Source: Morchella semilibera
Lineage: Eukaryota; Ascomycota; Pezizomycetes; Pezizales; Morchellaceae
Assembly: GCA_009192285.1 (NCBI GenBank)
Contig: WBVU01000016.1
Coordinates: 1,189,101-1,253,100 of the forward strand
Length of the DNA stretch: 64,000 bases
Direction: 5' to 3'
Below, in pieces: positions 37,012 through 48,956 of this stretch. Made by a program: the position numbers and the translations under genes. Below the pieces are notes generated by a model, which was given only the letters and a program-made list of their open reading frames with translations, ran no database searches and was not told the origin of the DNA. Numbering within the stretch: the stretch's first letter is position 1; every line of letters begins with the position of its first letter.

Positions 37012-38466
37012 ATGGCTTCTTTAAGAATTTCTCGCTCAATTATTACCAGAACCTCTCGTAGGTTCGTGGCGGAACCGCTGCCCCGCTTGCCCCACCATGT
37101 CTCTTTGCCTGGGGTGAGACACAACTCAGCTGCCGCAGCTGCAACCGCGCATGCTTTCATTGAGCAGGATCACCACCATCATGATAATCATCACCACCAT
37201 CCATCTGCTACTGTCTCAATTCCTCCAATTAAGCCGTTAGAAACTCCTCCTATTCTCCGTGGTAAGGTCAGTCCGGAGAAGATTGTGGCCCCAGAACTCA
37301 ACCATCTCAAGCAGCAGATTCAAATGCTCTGCTCAACTCAAATTCCTGGACTTGATCTTACTTCAAAATACTACCTTGGGGCCAACGGAAAGCTTTTCCG
37401 TCCTATGGTTATCTTTCTTATGTCTAGGGCAACCGCTGTGGCCCCTAAAAAAGATGGTTGGAAGACCGTGAGTGCCGCTCTGGAGAGAACCTTTAACAAC
37501 CCAGTCGCTCCCGTCAATATTCTCCACGATCTCAACCCGGATTTTTCTTCCCTTTCGTCTAAGCTGATGCCCGTTGATATTCTTGGAGGTCAAGGTCAAG
37601 GTGTTCAAGTCCTCGGGACACAACGACGTTTGGCAGAGATTGTTGAGTTGATTCATACCGCGACCCTTCTTCACGACGACGTCATCGACCACGCGGAGAC
37701 TAGGCGTGGTAAGCCATCCGCCAACGTTTTTAGCGGCAATAAGCTTTCCATCCTCGCCGGCGACTATATGCTGGGCCGTGCATCAGTTTACCTTGCTCGT
37801 CTTCGTGAGCCAGAGGTGATTGAGCTCCTCGCCGAGGTCATTGCTGAGTTGGTTAAGGGAGAGTTGTTCCAGCTTCAAAACACCGGGACCGACTACAATT
37901 CGCCCGATTATCTCAAGGAATCACTCGACTACTACCTCGAGAAGACGTACTTGAAAACAGCCTCGCTTCTTTCAAAGTCTTGCCGTGCCGCTGCGGTTTT
38001 GGGCGGCACAACTGATGAGATTTCAGAAGCTGCTTACATCTACGGAAAGAATTTGGGGCTCGCCTTCCAACTTGTCGATGATATCCTTGATTACACGAGC
38101 TCTAGTGAAGAGATTGGGAAGCCCGCAAGTGCAGACCTTGAATTGGGGTTGGCCACCGCTCCAGTGTTCTATGCATGGGAAGAGTTCCCGGAACTTGGAC
38201 CTATGATTGCTAGGCAATTTTCCGAGCCTGGTGATTCTGCTAAGGTAGATATACTGTATGGATTCGGTCGATAAAAAATATTCTAACATATATATTCCGT
38301 CTAGGCACGTGAATTGGTTCACAGAAGTCAAGGTATCCAAAAGACCAGAGATCTCGCTAGGTCGTTCTGCGAAACTGCCCGCCAAGCCATCTCTGTCTTC
38401 CCTGACACGGAGGCGCGGGCTGGCCTGGAAGAGATCCTCAACAAGGCCCTTGCCCGCAAGAAATAG
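37012..38466 (+). CDS. COQ1: mitochondrial polyprenyl diphosphate synthase (ubiquinone side chain)
   Basis: Exons 37012-38244 and 38305-38466 encode 464 aa. Seen: an N-terminal presequence rich in Arg/Ser (MASLRISRSIITRTSRRF), GKLFRP, the first aspartate-rich motif DDVID at about 222-226 followed by HAETRRGKPS, LAGDYMLGRA, GELFQL, KTASLLSKSCRA, and the second Asp-rich motif LVDDILDY at about 356-360. The family (Coq1/IspB type) condenses isopentenyl diphosphate into the polyprenyl tail of coenzyme Q in mitochondria. The C-terminal exon begins ARELVHRSQG and ends ALARKK. Odd: a histidine-rich insert (EQDHHHHDNHHHH) at about 51-63, just after the presequence. The single 60-bp intron has donor GTAGAT and acceptor TCTAG. 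The assignment is firm; the chain length made is not readable from sequence. Confidence 0.95.
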
Positions 38467-39806
38467 TCGAATTAGTAAAAACATAGCAAACCTCGAAACT
38501 TACTTCCCGGATTCCTCAACGAAATAATGGAAAGTAAAGGTTTATGATTTATTATACTGTAGATATCCTTTTCCCTTATTTTCATTTCCTCCCTTCCATT
38601 CTCTGGGATTTAGCTTGGGTACATTTATTGTATATAAATTTTAGTTGTTTCTTCCGGTTATTTCTGCTGTTTATGAGATCTTCTCGTAGTGTGTAAGGGT
38701 TTTCGGTTATCGCCACTGGGGTTTTCTTTTGTATAGGATCTGGGGTTTCTTCGTTAAGGTTGGTCTTACTATTGAGTATGGATTTCGCCTATGGTTGCAG
38801 TTTTTTGAGCCCTCATTGTAAGGATTGATATAAATATACAAGCATACGAATATAGAATTCTTTTAAAAGAGTATGTTTGAATTTAGATATTTCGTCAAAT
38901 TGTTTATTGACCTTGGAGCTATATGCAATCTCGAGGTCTTGCCGGTGGTGAAATTCATTGTAGGTACATGGAACAGCATGTGTGTCCCTTTCGTGTTACC
39001 AGTGGGGTATAGCTACATGTATAGATATTTTGTTTCTTGGGTAGATGATCAAAAAGTGATTGTATATAGCATACATGTATGTAGTGCAGTGCACCCCAGC
39101 CTCGTACTGATCTACAACTACATGTACATGTACTTACGTGTATGTAGTAGTACATGTAAGAAGGGGGAAAAATGAGCCGATTATATCAATAGCGCATAGA
39201 TATAATTACGGTTATATAAAATGTGGGTAACTCAAATTACTGCAGCTAAAATAGATGTAGTTATATATATGGTGGTAGCACACGAACGGGACCAATGGAG
39301 TGGGGTTGTCTACATAATTAATTAGGCGTATATACTGTACTCTAGTTGCGTGGATACATATAGGAATCAATCAACAAACAGAGCCGGTACCTCGTAAGTG
39401 GGAAAGATCGGGGTGAGTGATGGATGATGATCCACGGCCTAGGACAACAACAAAATTACATGTATGCAAACATGTACACCAATGCCACTACATGTATACA
39501 TTATACATGTATGATATAGCACCAGGTTCTGACCTAATAGTACAAGCTGTAATTGTAAGTTTAGCATTATGAAATAAAGTTTTGATGACCTCTGTTCATT
39601 TAGGTGTAGTACGTGAACCTGTTACACAACCTAAGGCAATAGGCTGGCTCCCTTCGTCGTCAAAGTATCACATAATCCCAGGAGTCACCAGAGAAAAGCA
39701 CTTTGATTCCTTCTAAAGTACGTACCTGTCATTTATCACCTAGCTTCAGCCAGTACCTCACTTCATTGCCCATACTTCATCTGGAGAATACCATCAGCCG
39801 GAATAC
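38467..39806. other. intergenic region with dense TACATGTA palindromes
   Basis: No supportable gene between COQ1 and HOP2. Eight TACATGTA sites fall in roughly 500 bp (39014-39510), including overlapping copies at about 39119-39132 and an ACATGTATACATTATACATGTA-like pair near 39490-39512. Confidence 0.6.
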
Positions 39807-41405
39807 ATGCCTCCTAAGAAAGAAAAGAAGGAGCACCTCGCTGGTGATCAAGGTGAGAGGTTCTCAGCTTATGTTTACTTTTTATGCATAGAGCCGATAT
39901 TAATCCGTGTTCCTGCATCATATAGCCAATGAACTGATCATCGACTATCTCCGCCAACAGAATCGACCATATTCTGCTACAGGCAAGTAATATTTACTCC
40001 CTGCTTTTCGAGCGATTTCTGTCACGGGAGGTTACGCTTAACTAATAGGAATCTAGACATTAGCGCAAACCTTCATAATGCAGTTACTAAGAGTCAGTAT
40101 CAATTCAGAGGAAACTAGGAATCGCTTCCCAAGTGGAGGCTCCTCTCTCACTTATTTTCAGGCGTTGATAAAAAAAGTAGCTACTGCAGCAAAGATATTG
40201 AAAGAGCTCCATGAGAAGGGGGAAATCGAGGGAAGGGCTTCTGGAAAGCAAGTCGTATATCACGCTACCCAGGTCTCCCTCACTTTTAGATTCCATCTGA
40301 GCTATAAGAGAAAAATATCGTTCTGACATTTTGTATGTGTAGGATCCTAAAGACTTCGCTAGCGCGGAGGACCTGAAGGCTATGGACGAAAATATTGCAG
40401 GCACGTTTATGGCCCTTCTTGCTTTCAGAAGTTTTCAAAGACAGTTAGCTGAAGTTTTATAGTGGTGGCGAATGTGGCTAAGTGAAACTTTTTAGGTACC
40501 AAGCTCAAGATAGTCAAGGTGAAATCTAAGTTCAAGTCGCTCCAAGGAACCTTGAATACACTCAAAGCAGCGCCTACAGTTTCATCACTCTGTGAGACTA
40601 TCAGTACTCTTGAAGCCGAGATTCAGGAACTTGAGTCTTTCCTGAAGCCTATCAGAGCAGGTCCTATCAAGTCTATCTCTGCTACTGAAAAGGCTGCCAT
40701 GGACGTCGAGTATGTGAGACTTGAGACGTTATTGAGGCAGAGAAAGAAAACGTTCAAGGAATTCTGGGGGACCATCTGTGATGGATGCGGGGATTCAAAT
40801 CCCAGTGACCTTTGGGTAAGTCTGGTCGTGATCACACTTCATGAAATCTCATACTCGTACGACCTCCTTCTCTTCTAGCGCCAACCCATTTTTGGTGTTT
40901 TTTATGGATCTCTTATCCGGGACCTATCAGCTTCTTAGCTTTTCTTTGAAATACCTCGCACCACTCAGCCCCTCTGATATCCATTATTGTTTTTATTTTA
41001 TTTTTCCCATGGTCGGGCCATATACACCGTGAAAAATGAGAGACAGTGTCGATCCTGAGTGGCTATGTACTCTACATAGTTTCGTAAACCATTGGTCACG
41101 GACATGTCCCTCGAGAAATGTGGGGAAGCGGGTGATGGCGCGCCGTTTGCTTTTTCCTTGCCCTGCATTTTTCTTTTTGCGGCTTTGATCGTCTGGTTCT
41201 GACAGTGAACAACTTCTTTAAATACTGTCTGTTGTATTTCGGTGTTGGGTCCATGTTCTGTTCGGCCCGAACGGGCTTTACAGGGCTTTGTGCTGCGGTT
41301 TCTTACAAACTGTTTATGTTCTTGCACGCATGCACGCATGCACACATGCACACATATTTGCTAACCCTTGAGAAGGAACGCCTAGGTTTAGAAGAGGATC
41401 CTTGA
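39807..41405 (+). CDS. HOP2: homologous-pairing protein 2 (HOP2/PSMC3IP-like)
   Basis: Exons 39807-39852, 39926-39982, 40057-40092, 40181-40272, 40343-40400, 40496-40815 and 41376-41405 encode 212 aa. Seen: the winged-helix region (ANELIIDYLRQQNRPYSATD, ISANLHNAVTK, AAKILKELHEKGEIEGRASG, KQVVYHA), coiled coil (LKIVKVKSKFKSLQGTLNTL; ISTLEAEIQELESFL) and the Trp-containing region FKEFWGTICDGC. The last exon encodes ERLGLEEDP, fitting the Hop2 C-terminus after PSDLW. Hop2 pairs with Mnd1 to promote Dmc1/Rad51 strand exchange in meiosis. Two introns (39983-40056, 40401-40495) need GC donors (CAG|GCAAGT, CAG|GCACGT) to keep family length. For 40093-40180 the acceptor GTAG at 40180 was preferred over CAG at 40161, which breaks the frame. 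The last intron is 560 bp. Confidence 0.88.
39983..40056 (+). other. HOP2: GC-AG intron 2 of HOP2
   Basis: Donor CAG|GCAAGT, branch CTAAT and acceptor ATCTAG give the conserved PYSATDISANLH junction. The competing GT donor 4 nt downstream with the acceptor at 40048 stays in frame but inserts four residues. Confidence 0.65.
40401..40495 (+). other. HOP2: GC-AG intron 5 of HOP2
   Basis: Donor GCAG|GCACGT, branch CTAAG and acceptor TTTTTAG. The nearest GT donor is out of frame and a later in-phase GT would add about 11 residues to a segment that otherwise matches family length. Confidence 0.65.
40816..41375 (+). other. HOP2: 560-bp last intron of HOP2
   Basis: Donor GTAAGT directly follows PSDLW; the acceptor TTGAGAAG is preceded by a consensus GCTAAC 12 nt upstream. 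It is about ten times the usual intron length here and contains a GCACGCATGCACGCATGCAC-like alternating repeat near 41323-41355. Confidence 0.7.
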
Positions 41406-43501
41406 AGCTCCAGGAGGCTTGGAGGAACGTTACCCAAGGCTATTGTTGACAATTCTTAAAGAGAACAAACTCGGGGACATTTAGTCCAAAGAATAGGTCT
41501 GTCCGGCCCGGATAAAAACATGATCTGTAATATTATCATTTTCTAGGCACCGTACGACAATCTATTAAATTCGCGGTGATTTTATAAGGCTGCGTACAGA
41601 CAATTGATAACTTAATTGTTTTCGGTTATAAGTACCAGCATTGGACAGGGAATGTGGGGGAAGAAAATGTGGGGGGTTTAGATGACCGGAGTGAAGGAGA
41701 GCTTCATCTCAAACTCTACATTTTTCACATGGGAAATCCCCGACAGACATGTCAGCTGAACACGGGCTTGAATTGGATGCTCTCCGCGGCGGACATCGCA
41801 CTGGCAGCGAAATCTTTTGCACTTTAAAGAGGAGGTGAAAGTTCGGACGACAGGGAACTCATCCACGATATCGAGATGAGAGGCCGGTCCGGATTATTGC
41901 GTTAGACCTGGTACGCTCCCTATCACCTATACAGCGACTCCGGATTTGAAAGGAGTCGTACCCTGATGTGGCAATATCCAGTAGCCCCGGATGTTTTTGG
42001 TAATGCTCAATGAAACCAAAACAAGGCAATATTCTGGTAAACGCGGCAAAGCCGTGCTTGCAGGATTATTGCTTAGACGAATACTTGTAGTACCTGGCCT
42101 TGATGGTCCCTGCAGACTATTGTGGATACACAGTAATCGATACCGCTAGTAAGGTCCAAATGGAGATTCATTTATCTCATGTACCTACATTTGGAAGTTT
42201 GAGTGAGGCTGGAGAATATTACAAAAACCCCTCTACTGTGTAACTGCTGATATCCTAAGACTCTAAAGACGCCAAATAATTAAGATGACGTGTAGAGAAC
42301 CTGTATGAATCACGAACTACTACTGTTTCGGTGCTGCATGCCCTACATATCATCTCCTCTGGACATCATCTGCTTGTTTATAGATAAAGGAAGGTGCCGA
42401 AATCGAAGGTGGTGGTCATCCTGAACTTCTAGCTGCAATTTTATGGTCACCCGCGGCCGTCCCGCATATTGGAGGTTTAAGGTATAAATAAATTAATTAA
42501 TAAAGTACGGAAAAAAAAATCGAAAAGTAAGACGCCGAAAAGTTCAGACGGAAGGAAACATTCCCATAGACCTCCGTTTTCCGACCCTGTATTATAATAT
42601 TGTAGGGCGTATGGAATTCCCTGCCGGATCTTCAACAAACTTTCGTCTGCTTGGAGTTGATTATAGATTGGTCATGTGCCTGGTGATGAGGGCTTGAGAA
42701 CGTCCCCTCCCTAATCGTATACCCCACCACATAACTCCGTACTGACGTATCTAGCTGTGCGTACATGTAACTATCCGGGTTAGTTAATCCATTTGGGACT
42801 GTACTCGTGTGTTCTTGAGGTGAGGTACCGGACAAACTGTCCCATGGTGATGCCAAGCTTCTAAAGAGAAGCGATGAACTTCGCAACGTCCCGTTTTTTT
42901 GGTTTATCGCCCTAAATCAAGTTGATTTCCCATTCCACTCGAGCCCCATTTTCTCGGGACAACCGTTGGTGTCAGCAGACAAACAAGATCTATGGGCTCT
43001 TCTCGGCAGTTTGTTTTCAGCTTCCCCCAGTCCTCTCCCAGGCGGCCTATTCGTGCACTAAGTTTCCAGAATGAGGTACAAGGCTTCCATCAGGAGAAAC
43101 GCAGTTGCAATGGTTATGTAGTGATTTGCCTTCTGACTACCTACGTAAAGACACCATGAATCCTTCATTCAACAAAAGCCACATTGTGCGCCTTGCATTG
43201 ACTGGGTTAATACACTGGCACTGGTCTGTCTGGCGGTTATTGGTGGTGTGCCTGTCCTGTTCATGATCCTGTTCTCCTGTCCGTCCCCGTGCTGCGTGGC
43301 CTGGTCATTCGTTATAACTTGTCTTGCGGCCTCCACCATCCACAGTAGTAGAAAAGAGGATCCTGTATCTAATCCCCTACGTTTCCAATTCTGTGTTTAT
43401 TTTGGCCCTCCGATTCCACCGGCAATCGTCTATCAGTCAATCCGCCCCCAACGAGGCATTCGCTTTACATTGGAGTATTTTTGTCTCTTGTAATTCCTGT
43501 T

Positions 43502-43549
<48 letters not shown>

Positions 43550-44582
43550 TGTTCCTGTTTCCCGATCTTGTATTTCCGAAACATCTGCTGGGTGGTGAGC
43601 TAACAAGAACACATTGAGTAGTTAGCTGTTTGTCGTTTGTTGTTGTTCTGTTGTGTGAAAGAAGTTGAAGTAGGACAGCAGAGAAGAAAGAAAGAAAAGG
43701 CTGTTGTGACTTGAGCTTTGCTACTTTCTGATTGGTTGCTACATTCGGCAGCCCTTGCTAGCGCGCTGTGAATCCTTTCCTGCTCACCCCTCATCGGAAC
43801 CGCTCCCCTCAACCTCACAGAGTCCGAAAATTTGGGTGTGGACAAGAGTCCCTGACCCCGCCAACCAGCTTCTCGTTGGGCCCTGGTTCTTTAGTAACAG
43901 TCCTGCCATTGGTCGACCTTGTCAGTGCCTCTGCAAGTTCACTGGCACGCTGGCTGACTGGTACGTAGATTATTGATCCATTGATTGATTGATCGATCTG
44001 TTCCTGAGACGATAGACACATCGCTTGCCAGAGATTTCATTTTTTATTCTCCCTCTTTATATTTGTCTTTATCGGCCTTGAAGTCTTCGTTGTCGTTGCT
44101 GCTACTTCCAGTGTCAGTGCCACTACTGCCACTACTGTAAACGCTACTGCTGCCATTGTCGCTTTCAATTCTCCCAGTTTTCCCGTTCACCATCCCATCT
44201 CCGCTACCAGTGTCTTTCCGTCTGCCTGACCGCTGTCCAGAAGAAGAAGAAGAGGCAGACCCGAGACAGCCACGGCAACTACTACTACCACATACCTGTC
44301 AACACAACATCAAGAGCTACACAGCATTATCATATCAAACGAAGAGAGAAGTTGAAGAGAGAGACAGAGAGAGAGGGAGAGTAATAAAGGGGGAAAATAA
44401 CTAGGGTTGCCGTTGCAAGAGGTCTCGACTCCTCGGGAAGGCGAAAATTCTACCCCCCCCCCCCCCCCATTCCCCACACAGTAAAGTCTACTGTAACGTT
44501 AAAAGTCAACGAAAGTTCCTCTACCTCCCCTTCCTCCATCTTGCGAACCCGACCCACACAGTCAGTGACCGCTCAAATCGCA
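41406..44582. other. long intergenic / leader region
   Basis: About 3.2 kb with no supportable gene. The right part is pyrimidine-rich and probably includes the 5' leader of the CCCH gene: a (CT)n(GT)n microsatellite at 43506-43552, a GAAGAAGAAGAGG run near 44240 and a C tract at 44453-44468. Confidence 0.5.
43506..43552. repeat. (CT)n(GT)n compound microsatellite
   Basis: About 13 CT units pass directly into about 10 GT units. It is a simple repeat upstream of the CCCH zinc-finger gene. Confidence 0.9.
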
Positions 44583-46668
44583 ATGACTGCCACCACTTCC
44601 TTCCCCTCACACGAGCAGCCACCACTCCAGCAAAAGGATTTGATCCATCCTCCTCCACCTGCTCTTCCCCCCATGAACCTTCCCACAAGTCAACCCCAGG
44701 CCGTGAGCACACCCCCGGAGCAGCCCATGTACTCCAACAACAACAATAGAGAGGGAAATAGAGACAGCAACACTTCTGCTGGCCCCAATTCGCAGCAGCA
44801 GTTTCGTCCTGGCAGCGGGAGGAGAAGCATGTCTGTTTCTCAACCACTTTCTGGCCAGCTTCCAACTCCCTCCAATGGAAATCCTGCTGCTCCTGCAGGT
44901 CCAACGCCCGTTCCGCACCAGCAACAGCAGCAGCCGCACGGGCAGCCGCCTGGGATCCCAATAGGACCTAACATGCCACCGTTTGATGCTTCTAGGAGTC
45001 CTCCGAGCAATAAGAGTAAGTTTTTAGACTGTCTATTTGGCGGAACGCTTTCTGATTAGGAATCGCAGATCTAAACCACGTCCCTTGCAAGTTTTTTAGG
45101 CAGGGCGCCTGCCAGGCCGGGAAAGCTTGTCCTTTCTCTCATAATCTTGATCCATCTACAGATCAGGCTCCTTGCAAGTACTTCTCAAAGGTAAGCGGCG
45201 CGCAACTATAGGAAGGTTCTTTTGCCCCGAAAAAGCCGGTGCTAACCAAGCTACTTCCACGAAATAGGGAAACTGCAAGTTCGGCATCAAATGTGCTCTT
45301 GCTCATATTCTTCCTGATGGGCGCAAAATCAACAGGCCTAGCTACAACAATGGTGGCGGCCATGGTCAAATCCAGTTTAGTCGCATGGACACCAGCCATA
45401 CCAATCACAGATCGGCTCTCCATAATTCGCTACTCCAAGCAAATATGATACCACACCACACTCCTAATCACAACTTCAGCGGGCAGGACGACTTCAATGG
45501 AATCTCGAGCAATCAGTCTATCAATGGCGATAATATGTCAAGCTCGCTCCCCGGAGACTCTCCGCTTGACAATATTTCAACTTCTCAGAGAACATTGGGA
45601 CCTCTGGATGCAACTCTACCAGCTTCGTTTGAGAGACATGATTTCTCGTTGTTTGCAAGGACTGGGCCGTATGCTTCCTCGGTTCCCAGCAAGTTCGGAA
45701 TGGAGTCCCCGCCACCTTCGTTGTCCAATGGACGCAATGGTGTCTTGGCTTCTCTCTACATCTCAGCTTTCGGGGATGAGGAAAGTAGCATTGGTGGAGG
45801 GTTGTCTCGTTCACCTAGAGTGAATGGCGAGGACTCTTTGGGTCAAAGAATCATGCATTCATCTATGGCTTCGAGGCGCTCGAAGCTTCTACCATCTAGT
45901 TACGCTAGGGCGGAGAACATGGAGAGGATGCTTGGCGAAAGATTTCGTAAGGATAACGGCTCAGATGCGGATTTCGCATTTGAGGAGGACTTCGTTCCAA
46001 GCAGCCTCAACGAGCTTCTCACCCCGGCCGAGCGGAGCAGAAGGCTGTCTAGGACGGACGAGGAGGGGGTTTCTAGTTTCCGCCACAGTTTGACTGCACC
46101 TGGAACACCAGCGGACCCCGGTGTTATTGGGTCACCCCCTGTTGGCTCACCAAGCGGTGGGGGCGGTTGGGGGCCCATCGTCATGCGAACAAAGCGCGAA
46201 GACCATGAGGCTCCGGCTCTCAGTATTGGCCATGTTGGATCCCCGCTTAGGAATTCCTACCATCACGGCGATTCTAGCCCAACTTTCCGCTCCCTCACTC
46301 TTGGTCGCGAAACTTCGCCTTACCCTGGATCGCCCACCCGGGGAAACTTCGGCGGTGTCTCTGCGCTCACCCAGACTATGCAACGAGCTAGGCTCTCGTC
46401 TACCAGAAGTGACCCATACGATCTGCCTACCGTCTCGAAGTCTCTAGGCCCCAGTGGGAAACAGATGGAGAGGGCCATGTCCTCCTCACACTCAAGCAAC
46501 AAGGGTGTTGCCTCAATTGATGAGGAGCCTGAGACCCAATTCCCGATGGAAGATGAGGATGAAACTTCAAGCAGCCGCCCGATTATGATTGGAGGTACTG
46601 GCCGCAGCTCTGGGTTGGGTCTTGAAGTTAGCCAGCAGCAATGGGAAGGATTCGGACCCCGCCGTTAA
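44583..46668 (+). CDS. tandem CCCH zinc-finger protein (Lee1-like)
   Basis: Exons 44583-45015, 45069-45190 and 45268-46668 encode 651 aa. Seen: a Pro/Gln/Asn-rich N-terminus (about 1-144), then two CCCH fingers of the form C-X7-C-X5-C-X3-H: C151, C159, C165, H169 (PCKFFRQGACQAGKACPFSH) and C180, C188, C194, H198 (PCKYFSKGNCKFGIKCALAH). ILPDGRKINRP follows, then a long Ser/Pro/Gly-rich disordered region with FVPSSLNELLTPAERSRRLS and SRTDEE, ending WEGFGPRR. Paired CCCH fingers of this spacing in a disordered frame resemble yeast Lee1 and its fungal relatives, presumed RNA-binding regulators. The second intron interrupts finger 2 between Lys185 and Gly186. The introns are 53 and 77 bp. The ATG at 44583 follows a pyrimidine-rich leader. 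Confidence 0.9.
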
Positions 46669-48956
46669 ACCTCTGGGTTTTGGGTGGCCTTCATGGCCTT
46701 CTTTTTCCCGTCATAACTAAACAGACTTCATATTAAGCCATTTTCCACGGCTTGGTGCGATTTCTTTCTTTCTTTTTCTTACGGTATATGGAGCGGAATT
46801 AAAAAAATCTTTCCGGGGGTAAGGGGAAATAAGGGAAACTAAAATTATCGGTTGGCGGAGTTATTTGATTGTTTTGTATGAGTTTCAAATTCTTTTTCTG
46901 CCTGTTAATTCCCTCTTGTTTTCTATCTAAAATTACTTATGCATTTTGACCCTATCGTTTGGTAGTCGTGGTTATATCTTCTCACCTCCTTTCAGGTATA
47001 AGCTGTCTGAGTATTTCCACTATCTTTCATCACGTCTATCAGAATCACTTATAAGCATGATATTTTTCTGTTTTGCATTTTTTTTTTTTGTGTATGTGTG
47101 TGCCATTCCTGGTTTCATCAATGAGCAACGGTTAGAAATATGTCTCTTATGATAGTATCGATAATTATTTCTTATTTTGTATTTCTTTGGAAGTAATTTG
47201 ATCATTTCCCGCTAAGAAAGAGCAGAATAGGAATGTTTAAGGAGATACCATGAAGTATCAACTCTACAGTTTAGGATGTGTACATGCTGTCTACTTTTTT
47301 TCCCCTCTTCTACATACCTGCTATAGATTGCTTTTTTTTTCTTTCTTTTTTCTCTCTTTTTCCCTTCCTGGCACGCTTATGCACGAGAGGAAAAAGTACT
47401 TGTACCCCGTTGATGCTAGGGGAAGGCATACATATATACTACCTCTGTTCTTGCATTGTATGTACCTCTTCGTCCCTTCTCTTTTTTCTATGCGCATATA
47501 TACCGTGTCCTGTAAGCTTTGTAGATGCACGTACCAATATTACCAGTCCGTTTATTTTTATTAAGGTAACGTTACGCAAACTGTGAGGGGGCACAAGGTT
47601 ACGGCAACCAAGTATTACATGGAGTGGGGTCCTGCACGTAAGCGGTGGGGTAGGGCGGGGGATTTAGCGGTATGGAGAGGGGGGGTATTGTACGCCTAGT
47701 ACAGCTGTCAGAGTAGTGTAACAACGATGCTATATGGACCTACTTATTTAGGTTTTACACCTCAAACGATACAGTATTACAGACAAGGCGACACAGATAT
47801 CCTCAGTACGTGTAGGTCCAAGTTAGCTGGTCGACATTTATAATGTGGTCATGCTTCTGGCTACAATGCACTGACAACGTTAGGTAGGATTCACCGTCCG
47901 AAAAACAAAATCCGTACTCGAGCTCACTATGGAACGAATCGTACAAAGACCCTGTATTACACTCTCTCGCACTGGCACCTTAAAATGCCACACTCACGGC
48001 CAGCACGCAACCGAAAAATTACCAGCACCCAATCTTCCCGTAATTAATATGGCAACCAGCATAAATTTTTGATCATAATAGATCACTCGTCGAGTGATAA
48101 GATGTGAATCAATTTCTCTTTGGCCATAAAATCCATATTCCCTGACTTTTTTGGTGGGTATTGGACAACGTCGGTATGCGCACTATCGATAGGAAACACC
48201 TCGAGGCCGTTTTCTACGGCGGATCCTGTCGAGAAAGCACGCAAAGGGCTATCCATTTAGGTTTTATTATTTCCAGCCACCATATGCCCCCTGTTAACAC
48301 AACCAGAGTAGCGGCGAGCAACTCAGTGATATACTTTCGCCTAGTAAGGATTATTGCATTGACGTAATAAGACCACGACCACGGTCTAGAAGTAGTGTCT
48401 CTTCGTGTACGACGACGGGAACTTTTGCTTATATGACGCGGACACTCCCATATACCCGGGGCAGGCAAGAAAAACCTGAACATCGTTTTTCTGGTAGCCG
48501 CCACTTTGACCCCTGCTAGCGCGCTTTTATGTTCGGGTTCTATTTGTCTGACCCGAGTATAACCACCCATACCCGCGAAGAACTAAAAGATCTCTAGCGC
48601 GCGCGGGAGGCTACATGTGGGTTTAAAAGTCCCACAACTCTATCGCCTCGCTAACAGTTGTACCAAGCCCCGTGCAACCGCAAAAAAGAAAGTTCCGTGT
48701 AACCTCCGCCATGATCGATCGTCAACCATCCCAAGACAAAAAAAACTATGACTACGGAAAAAGTAAAACCAAATATGTCAAGAAGAAGTTATATTCTTAG
48801 AAGCCCCTAATCGAGCTCCACCGAGAAAAAAAAAAAGAAAGTACAACTTTTTCCTCCCACACAATTGATTATACTTCTCTTCCTGACCCTTTCTAGATCT
48901 ACCCAATCAACCCCACTTCCAAATACTGAGTAGACCAGTATCTCATCCAATTGCAT
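46669..48956. other. intergenic region
   Basis: The T-rich 3' flank of the CCCH gene, then sequence without a supportable gene. It contains a perfect 17-nt palindrome ATCACTCGTCGAGTGAT near 48082-48098 and the left copy of the 107-bp hairpin element (48453-48559). Confidence 0.5.
48453..48559 (-). mobile_element. 107-bp hairpin element, left copy (inverted)
   Basis: The reverse complement matches the copy at 49983-50089 with about 7 differences in 107 bp. Each copy is itself a hairpin: arms of about 32 bp ending in GAACCTGAACAT / ATGTTCAGGTTC around a core containing GCGCGCTAGCAGGGGTCAAA. This copy is flanked by TA on both sides (48451-48452, 48560-48561), as expected for a Tc1/mariner-type MITE. 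Confidence 0.8.

Noticed and set aside
40401-40440. HOP2 exon 5 extended to a GT donor at about 40434.
   Set aside because: It is in phase but would insert about 11 residues in a coiled-coil segment that otherwise matches family length; the GC donor at 40401 fits better.
41205-41405. 66-codon ORF ending EKERLGLEEDP as a separate gene.
   Set aside because: Only the last ten codons are meaningful; they fit as the terminal exon of HOP2 behind a consensus branch site and acceptor.
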